From: CAZMFZ01 sp964565665
GTDB taxonomy: Bacteria > Bacteroidota > Bacteroidia > Cytophagales > UBA9547
DNA: 38,649 nucleotides
Assembly (NCBI GenBank): GCA_964565665.1
Contig: CAZMFZ010000021.1
Location: 1 to 38,649, forward strand
Direction: 5' to 3'
Part shown: piece by piece, positions 33,396-38,649 of the stretch
How the letters are laid out: each line of letters starts with the position of its first letter
Numbering within the stretch: the stretch's first letter is position 1
Notes under the pieces: generated by a model
The model's input: the letters and a program-made list of their open reading frames with translations, nothing else
Database searches by the model: none
What the model was told of the DNA's origin: nothing
Position numbers and translations under genes: made by a program

Positions 33396-34469
33396 CTAAG
33401 ATTTTATTTCACCTTCTGGGCTGCTCAAAGGAATTTCCTTTTTTTTGTAAAATCCATCGAGGTTGATAATAACAGTAAAAAAGCTTCGTGGACCTGCTGC
33501 ATGATAAAAAGCAGAGGTATAACCCAATTCTACAGCTCTTATTTTCAACATTCCCCCGAAAGAAAAACCGCCTAGGCTCGAAAAATTGTCGAGGGCCATT
33601 TCTGATCTTCGGAAATGATTGTAGCCGGCTCTAAGGTGAAATCCTTTAGCTAAAATAAATTCCCCTCCAAACACGAAATGTCGCATAATATTGTCTGCTA
33701 CACCTACGCGATTATATTGTGGATTTCCATTCAAATCGTACCCGGCAATTTTATTGGGGTCGTCATAGGCGATATTGTATTGGTGCAAATGATGAACTGT
33801 CATTGAAAATCGCAAAGGCATGTGTTCAAGCTTATAAGTGAAACCAGCCTGCACATCAAATGGAATATTAATTTGCTGTCCTGAAGCATAATTCTTAATG
33901 GCAAAGCCCATATTTTTCACGAGTAAACCGATAGTAAATTGCCGAGTTGGATGCTTAAATACCCCGCCCATGTCTGCCAAAACCATTGCAGCATTGTTTC
34001 CGGCAATTTGCGAATGGGCAAATTTTACATTCGCACCCAAAGTGTAGTTGCCAATGGTATGCGATTTGGCTACTGTGAAAGCATATTCATTGGCGAACAT
34101 TGTGCCTAATACATTGCCAAATTCATCGGTTTGCGGTGCCCTGCCGTACTCTGTATATTGCAAACCTGCACCAAATAAACCAAGCTTTTTGGTGTCGAAT
34201 ACATACCCAACTTGGCTGTTCCAAATATCTGCATAATATCTATTGTAGCTTACGGTAGCCTGATTTTTCATTTCAATATTGAGCAAAGCAGGATTAGAAA
34301 AAAACATATTGGGGTCGCGATCTCTCACCGATACATTCATTCCTCCTATGCCTGCTACTTTGGCGTTAGAATGGAAATTGACAAACTCAAATCCATTTTT
34401 GCCTCCCAATTGGGCAAATGTGTGGATAGAGATTAAAACCAGAATTATTGATTTGGTTGTTCTTATCAT
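33396..34469 (-). CDS. porQ: Type IX secretion system protein PorQ
   Basis: From ATG 34469 the protein opens MIRTTKSIILVLISIHTFAQ, a signal peptide; a frame extending 15 codons upstream is possible but starts ahead of the signal. About 357 residues form an outer-membrane barrel of the PorQ/PorV (FadL-like) type: GGKNGFEFVNFHSNAKVAGI, GGMNVSVRDRDPNMFFSNPA, NRYYADIWNSQVGY and RHFVFGGEFILAKGFHLRAG. PorQ works with PorZ, PorU and PorV in attaching cargo such as A-LPS-anchored proteins. Its presence, with the CTD protein at 1157-2293 and gldH, shows a functional T9SS. It has its own -7 box at 34528. Confidence 0.9.
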   Translation of the reverse strand: MIRTTKSIILVLISIHTFAQLGGKNGFEFVNFHSNAKVAGIGGMNVSVRDRDPNMFFSNPALLNIEMKNQATVSYNRYYADIWNSQVGYVFDTKKLGLFGAGLQYTEYGRAPQTDEFGNVLGTMFANEYAFTVAKSHTIGNYTLGANVKFAHSQIAGNNAAMVLADMGGVFKHPTRQFTIGLLVKNMGFAIKNYASGQQINIPFDVQAGFTYKLEHMPLRFSMTVHHLHQYNIAYDDPNKIAGYDLNGNPQYNRVGVADNIMRHFVFGGEFILAKGFHLRAGYNHFRRSEMALDNFSSLGGFSFGGMLKIRAVELGYTSAFYHAAGPRSFFTVIINLDGFYKKKEIPLSSPEGEIKS

Positions 34470-34527
34470 ATAATATTTGATTCTGCCGGCCATTCCAGTG
34501 TTTTTAGCACCCAAGAGGTTTTATTCC

Positions 34528-34535
34528 CAAAGGTA
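34528..34535 (-). promoter_or_regulatory. -7 element of porQ
   Basis: On the minus strand TACCTTTG (34535-34528) is the preferred form of the TAnnTTTG box. It lies 59 bases before the ATG at 34469, supporting that start. A -33 box is not clear. Confidence 0.55.
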
Positions 34536-34632
34536 AAAATTAATTTCAGATTGAAATCGAACGCAAATAATGACACAATATTTTCTTATTAATAAATGGG
34601 TATTTACTTTCGTGTAAATTTTTAAAAATATA

Positions 34633-35469
34633 ATGAGTAAAAATACAATCAAAGTTGGCAATATCGAATGTGGGGCAAAGGAACTATTTCTGATTTCTGG
34701 CCCATGTGTAATAGAAGAAGAATCGATAATGATGCGTACGGCAGAAAAATTGAAAGAAATTTCACAACGCCTTAAAATGCCGCTCATTTTCAAATCTTCC
34801 TACCAGAAAGACAACCGTAGCTCGCTGAAATACTATGTTGGGCCTAGAATTGAAGAAGGGTTGAAAGTATTGGAAAAAATAAAAAAGCAATTTGATTTAC
34901 CCATTTTATCAGATGTGCACTACCCTGAGCAAATGAAAGCGGCTGGAGAAGTGCTTGATGTAATACAAATTCCTGCATACCTATGTATGCAAACTGATCT
35001 GTTGGTAGCAGCCGCAAAAACAGGCAAAGTAATCAATATCAAACATGGCCAGTTTTTATCGCCTGAAAACATGATAAAGCCAGCCGAAAAAGCCATTGAT
35101 TCGGGCAATTCTCAAATTATATTAACAGAAAGAGGTTTTACTTTCGGTTATAACGACTTGATAGTTGACCCCCGCAGCTTTTATTACTTGGCAAAAACAG
35201 GTTTTCCTGTAGTCTTCGATGTTACGCATTCGATTCGCAAATATGGCATTCCGAGTTCCGACCCCAATGGTGGAGCAAGAGAATTTCTACCCGTGTTGGC
35301 AAGGTCAGCAGTAGGTGCAGGTGTCGATGGCTTATTTATTGAGGCACATCCAAATCCACCCGCTGCACTGTGCGATGCTGCCAGCCAATACTATTTAGAT
35401 CATTTGGAAGAATTTATCAAACCACTTTTGGAATTTCATGCAGTAGCCAAAAAGTACAGTGAGTTTTAA
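34633..35469 (+). CDS. kdsA: 3-deoxy-8-phosphooctulonate (KDO-8-P) synthase
   Basis: A 278-residue KdsA. Diagnostic motifs: LFLISGPCVIEEESIMMRTA, LIFKSSYQKDNRSSLKYYVG (the K-S---K-NRSS stretch that distinguishes KdsA from DAHP synthases), LPILSDVHYPEQMKAAGEVL, VINIKHGQFLSPENM, ILTERGFTFGYNDLIVDPRS and LFIEAHPNPPAALCDAASQY. It condenses phosphoenolpyruvate with arabinose 5-phosphate to KDO-8-P for lipopolysaccharide. A cysteine-containing metal type cannot be excluded. It is divergent from porQ, separated by 163 bases, and convergent with the large hydrolase gene. Confidence 0.95.
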   Translation: MSKNTIKVGNIECGAKELFLISGPCVIEEESIMMRTAEKLKEISQRLKMPLIFKSSYQKDNRSSLKYYVGPRIEEGLKVLEKIKKQFDLPILSDVHYPEQMKAAGEVLDVIQIPAYLCMQTDLLVAAAKTGKVINIKHGQFLSPENMIKPAEKAIDSGNSQIILTERGFTFGYNDLIVDPRSFYYLAKTGFPVVFDVTHSIRKYGIPSSDPNGGAREFLPVLARSAVGAGVDGLFIEAHPNPPAALCDAASQYYLDHLEEFIKPLLEFHAVAKKYSEF

Positions 35470-35475
35470 GAGAAT

Positions 35476-35517
35476 TTTGAAGTATCTTACTGCTCAAATG
35501 CGGTGAGACACTTCAAA
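35476..35517. repeat. Long imperfect hairpin between kdsA and the hydrolase gene
   Basis: TTTGAAGT (35476-35483) pairs with ACTTCAAA (35510-35517), and CTTAC with GTGAG (one T-G), with a 12-nt loop. There is no clear poly-T on either side. It lies between two convergent genes and could act as a weak bidirectional terminator. Confidence 0.55.
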
Positions 35518-35547
35518 TTGTTAGGTGGTTTATTATTTGTTCAAGGT

Positions 35548-38469
35548 TTATTTATTCCTCATAATAGCCTCATAAACAGCATTCAACGCTTTTGTTCTCA
35601 CACTTTTTTCTGTAAATCGTTTGTTGTCTGCAAACGGATAAGTTCGATTGGTGAGTAATACAAATACCAATTGTTCGGTTGGGTCTATCCACCAAGCTGT
35701 GCCGGTAAATCCGGTATGTCCGAATGCTTCGGGCGATGCCAAAGAAATTTCATCGGGTGGAAATGGTTTATCCCAGCCCAAAGCTCTGCGGTTGTTTGTG
35801 TATTGTTGGCGGGTAAAATCTTCAATAGTTTCCTGATTAAAATATTTAACACCTCCGTAATAGCCTTTTTGCATTAGCATTTGCCCCAAAATAGCCAAAT
35901 CGTTGGCATTGCCAAATAAGCCAGCATGGCCTGCAACGCCACCTACCAAGCTTGCATTCTGATCGTGTACCGTGCCTTGCACTTTTGCCATTCTGAAAGA
36001 TTTGTCTTCTTCTGTAGGTGGAATCTGGGAAATTGAGAATTTAGAAAGCGGATTGTAAGATAAAGTTTTCAAACCAAGCGGTTTGTAAATATTTTGAGTT
36101 AAAAAGTTTGGTAAGGGTTGGTTAAGCTCATTCTCAGAAATTCGTTTCAAAAAGGCAAATGCCAAATCACTATATTTATAAGGGTAGCAATTCGTATCCA
36201 TTTTTTCAAGACTTAAAGGCGTTTGAATCGTCCATCGCCAAACCGAATCGCGCAATGCAGCACTCGCATACCAATAATTGGTGGCTTGAAGTGGAAATGA
36301 TTTGGAAGATTTGGTTGTAAAATATTTGTCAGATAGTTTCCCACTTATGATGGTTCTTCTCCAAAAATCTGCATATGGCACTAAACCTGACTGATGCACC
36401 AATACATCTCTCAAAATCAATTTTTCCTTGTTAGTTCCTTGCAAGTCAGGCAAATACGATACTAAAGGTGAATCTAAATCAAGCTTCTTCCAATCGTTTA
36501 GAAACATAACGGCTTGCATAGTTGCCGCTACTTTAGTTACAGACGCCAAGTCGTAAATCGTATTATTATTCACAGGTTTAAGTTTGTCATAACTCTGATA
36601 CCCTATATTTTTTCTGTAAATCACTCTTCCATTTTTGGCAATCAAAAGTTGGATTCCAGGTGTAGAACCATCCTTTATTGCTTCATTAAGAATTGAATCT
36701 AACTTGCTGAAATTGGTGGAAGGAATACCCATATTTTCGGGAAATGAATATGCCAAACGGTCAGTGGCTGATAAAGCAATACCATCGCCAAATCTAAAGT
36801 CTGCAGAAATACCCACTGGAAGCTCGCCCGAAATTGATAAAGCACCAAAAAGCATCTGTGGCACAATGGTTCGGGTGGCTTCATTGTCTTCAAAAGCACA
36901 AAGCAAAGTGTGGGCAAACTCAAAATTTCGCAACGCATACAAATTTCCAAAATGCACCAGCATTACATTTGTTTTGGATTGCAACTTGCGGATGAAATTG
37001 ATGGTATTGTTAGATAAACCGTAGTTCTCTTTTTTACGATTGTTCAAATCGTGCAAACTCACAACTACTTTTGAAAAATTGCTCAGACTATCAATTAGTC
37101 TGTCATAAGCCGAATCGGAAGTATTTTTTTCGGCTGTGAAATGGGTAAAGGGAGCATAATTATCTAACATTTGCTGATAATCACTATTTTTTTTAAGTCC
37201 GATTGAGATGGATGCAAAAGTGCTCAATTCTAGATTTCTAAATGGCAATAGTTTTTTGTCATTCTTCAGTAGTGTTAAACTGGCTGCATACAATTCATTT
37301 CTGACTGCTTTTGAGGCATTAGAATTCATATCCTGATAAATATTGAGCGTATCAATCGGCCGATAAGTATTCAATCCCACCCAATATTTTGCCTTTAATA
37401 TTTTCTTAACTCGCTCGTAAATTTCTGTAGAATCCAGTTTGCCATTTGCAAAAGCCTCTTTGATTTTGATAATCGCGGTTGGCACATCTTCCGCAAAAAG
37501 CAATACATCATTACCAGCCAATAAAGCTTGATATTCTACTTCCCCCGGGGCGTAAAATTTGGCTACACCCTTCATATTCAAGGCATCTGTGATGACTAAA
37601 CCTTTAAATTTGAGTTGCTTTTTCAATAAATCGTTTACCACTTTTGGCGATAATGTAGTAGCCACGTTGGGGCGATTGTCATAGGCAGGTATGTGAATGT
37701 GAGCTACCATTACGCTCATTACATTTTCAGCAATCAGTTTTTTAAAGGGATATAATTCCAAATCATTCAGTCTTTTTTTATCGTGGTTAATAATGGGCAA
37801 TGAATAATGCGAATCGGCATCGGTATCGCCATGCCCGGGAAAATGTTTGGCACTTGCCATAATGCCATTTTCTTGCATTCCATTCATATAAGCCAAACCA
37901 AATTCGGCCACTTTTTCTTTCTTTTCACCAAAAGAGCGAATGCCAATTACAGGATTGTCTGGGTTGTTATTTACATCTACCGAAGGGGCAAAATTGATGT
38001 GAATGCCTAACCGCTTGCAATGCTGGGCTATTTCAGCACCCATTTTGTAAGCCAATTGCGGATTTTGTGAAGCTCCCAATGTCATTTGGCGAGGAAAACT
38101 AATGGTGCTGTCCATCAATCGCATGCCAATACCCCATTCAGCATCCATACCTATCAATAAAGGTACTTTTGCAATTGCTTGATAGCGGTTGGTGAGTATA
38201 GCCTCACGTTTCGGACCGCCTTGAAAAAATATCAATCCCCCTACTTTGTAAACTGAAACCAGCGAATCTATTTTTTGATAATGAGCTTCATTTCTATTGG
38301 AATAGGCAGCCACCATAAAAAGTTGCCCTAATTTTTCATTGGGCGAGAGAGAACTGAAAACACTGTCTACCCAACTGTTTTGCATTTTTTCGAATGATTG
38401 GGCGTTGGCTGCAATGAAAACAGAAGAAAGCAGAGTAGAAACAATAACTATTTGAGTGTATAACTTCAT
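35548..38469 (-). CDS. Glycoside hydrolase family 3 (NagZ-like) fused to serine beta-lactamase-like domain
   Basis: ATG 38469 gives a 973-residue protein with a signal peptide (MKLYTQIVIVSTLLSSVFIA...ANAQ); an upstream in-frame TTG lies inside the -7 box. Residues of about 35-375 are a GH3 domain of the NagZ type, with AKHFPGHGDTDADSHYSLP (Lys-His at about 207-208) and Asp 295 in LVITDALNMKG as probable nucleophile. About 390-570 is a linker/GH3 C-terminal-like sandwich. Residues of about 585-970 form a class C beta-lactamase/esterase-like domain: SxxK at 643-646 (SVTK), YSD at 766-768, HTG at 918-920. Such fusions are known in Bacteroidota; muropeptide or cell-wall turnover is likely. Periplasmic by signal; the serine-hydrolase substrate is unknown. 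Confidence 0.88.
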   Translation of the reverse strand: MKLYTQIVIVSTLLSSVFIAANAQSFEKMQNSWVDSVFSSLSPNEKLGQLFMVAAYSNRNEAHYQKIDSLVSVYKVGGLIFFQGGPKREAILTNRYQAIAKVPLLIGMDAEWGIGMRLMDSTISFPRQMTLGASQNPQLAYKMGAEIAQHCKRLGIHINFAPSVDVNNNPDNPVIGIRSFGEKKEKVAEFGLAYMNGMQENGIMASAKHFPGHGDTDADSHYSLPIINHDKKRLNDLELYPFKKLIAENVMSVMVAHIHIPAYDNRPNVATTLSPKVVNDLLKKQLKFKGLVITDALNMKGVAKFYAPGEVEYQALLAGNDVLLFAEDVPTAIIKIKEAFANGKLDSTEIYERVKKILKAKYWVGLNTYRPIDTLNIYQDMNSNASKAVRNELYAASLTLLKNDKKLLPFRNLELSTFASISIGLKKNSDYQQMLDNYAPFTHFTAEKNTSDSAYDRLIDSLSNFSKVVVSLHDLNNRKKENYGLSNNTINFIRKLQSKTNVMLVHFGNLYALRNFEFAHTLLCAFEDNEATRTIVPQMLFGALSISGELPVGISADFRFGDGIALSATDRLAYSFPENMGIPSTNFSKLDSILNEAIKDGSTPGIQLLIAKNGRVIYRKNIGYQSYDKLKPVNNNTIYDLASVTKVAATMQAVMFLNDWKKLDLDSPLVSYLPDLQGTNKEKLILRDVLVHQSGLVPYADFWRRTIISGKLSDKYFTTKSSKSFPLQATNYWYASAALRDSVWRWTIQTPLSLEKMDTNCYPYKYSDLAFAFLKRISENELNQPLPNFLTQNIYKPLGLKTLSYNPLSKFSISQIPPTEEDKSFRMAKVQGTVHDQNASLVGGVAGHAGLFGNANDLAILGQMLMQKGYYGGVKYFNQETIEDFTRQQYTNNRRALGWDKPFPPDEISLASPEAFGHTGFTGTAWWIDPTEQLVFVLLTNRTYPFADNKRFTEKSVRTKALNAVYEAIMRNK

Positions 38470-38475
38470 ATTATT

Positions 38476-38483
38476 CAAAACTA
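38476..38483 (-). promoter_or_regulatory. -7 element close to the hydrolase start
   Basis: On the minus strand TAGTTTTG (38483-38476) fits TAnnTTTG and ends six bases before the ATG at 38469. If used, the mRNA would be leaderless or nearly so. No -33 box is evident at 17-20 bp. Confidence 0.45.
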
Positions 38484-38546
38484 ATAAACCTGCTTAACTT
38501 TTCGTAATCCAAAGCTTTCTATTCTATAAAAATTGAGGAAATGGTA

Positions 38547-38574
38547 TTGAAATTAGTTTAAAATACTATTTTTG
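38547..38574 (+). promoter_or_regulatory. Promoter of tRNA-Ala
   Basis: TTG (38547-38549), a 17-bp spacer and TATTTTTG (38567-38574) fit the Bacteroidota promoter. It lies 20 bases upstream of the tRNA 5' end. Confidence 0.65.
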
Positions 38575-38594
38575 CAGTCCGAATTAAAAAATAA

Positions 38595-38649
<55 letters not shown>

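Overview
The window looks like a chromosomal segment of a free-living, probably gliding, member of the Bacteroidota (Cytophagales/Saprospirales-like). The base composition is AT-rich. Many upstream regions carry the Bacteroidota -7 element TAnnTTTG, sometimes with a TTG or TTTG box 17-22 bases further up. The gene content agrees: a type IX secretion (T9SS) C-terminal sorting domain protein, PorQ, GldH, a Wzi/RemB-like barrel, RicT, KdsA, two Uma2-type genes and many lipoproteins. I see no insertion sequence, integrase, CRISPR array or rRNA. Apart from the tail-fibre-like fragment at the left edge, it reads as ordinary chromosome with accessory islands.

Layout. 1-5.6 kb: a surface-protein region with a partial fibre-like gene, a tandem array of palindromes, a T9SS cargo protein, a lipoprotein and a barrel/SPOR protein. 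5.8-7.8 kb: a protein related to diadenylate cyclases, a Uma2 protein and tRNA-Phe. 7.9-10.3 kb: a membrane iron-sulfur oxidoreductase subunit, ClpS and a DUF4142 lipoprotein. 10.5-15.6 kb: a five-gene same-strand operon with two coiled-coil proteins (one with two membrane helices), a periplasmic substrate-binding protein fused to an OmpA peptidoglycan-binding domain, and a SsuC/SsuB-like ABC permease and ATPase. 15.9-18.8 kb: metE divergent from an Lrp/AsnC regulator, with repeated operator-like sites between them. 18.9-25.2 kb: a Wzi/RemB-like barrel, a YceI gene broken by an in-frame stop, a GH3-type acyl-adenylating enzyme coupled to a LysE exporter, and an aspartate-type aminotransferase. 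25.2-31.6 kb: small housekeeping genes, mreB without mreCD, a second Uma2 gene, an MscS channel with a cytochrome-like lipoprotein, a Dabb protein and an SMP-30 protein. 31.6-38.5 kb: gldH-ricT, porQ, kdsA and a glycoside hydrolase/beta-lactamase fusion. A tRNA-Ala runs off the right edge.

The best candidate for an undescribed system is the 10.5-15.6 kb operon. Its transporter core resembles a nitrate/sulfonate/taurine importer, but the binding protein is tethered to the cell wall by an OmpA domain and is co-expressed with long coiled-coil proteins, one of which resembles PspA. Together they suggest an envelope-spanning sensing or lipid/anion-handling machine rather than simple nutrient uptake; this is inference from domain architecture. 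Secondary points of interest are the palindrome array at 878-1021, the alternative hairpins at 15789-15871, the repeats in the metE-lrp intergenic region, and two genes whose promoters sit so close to the start codon that leaderless mRNAs are likely.
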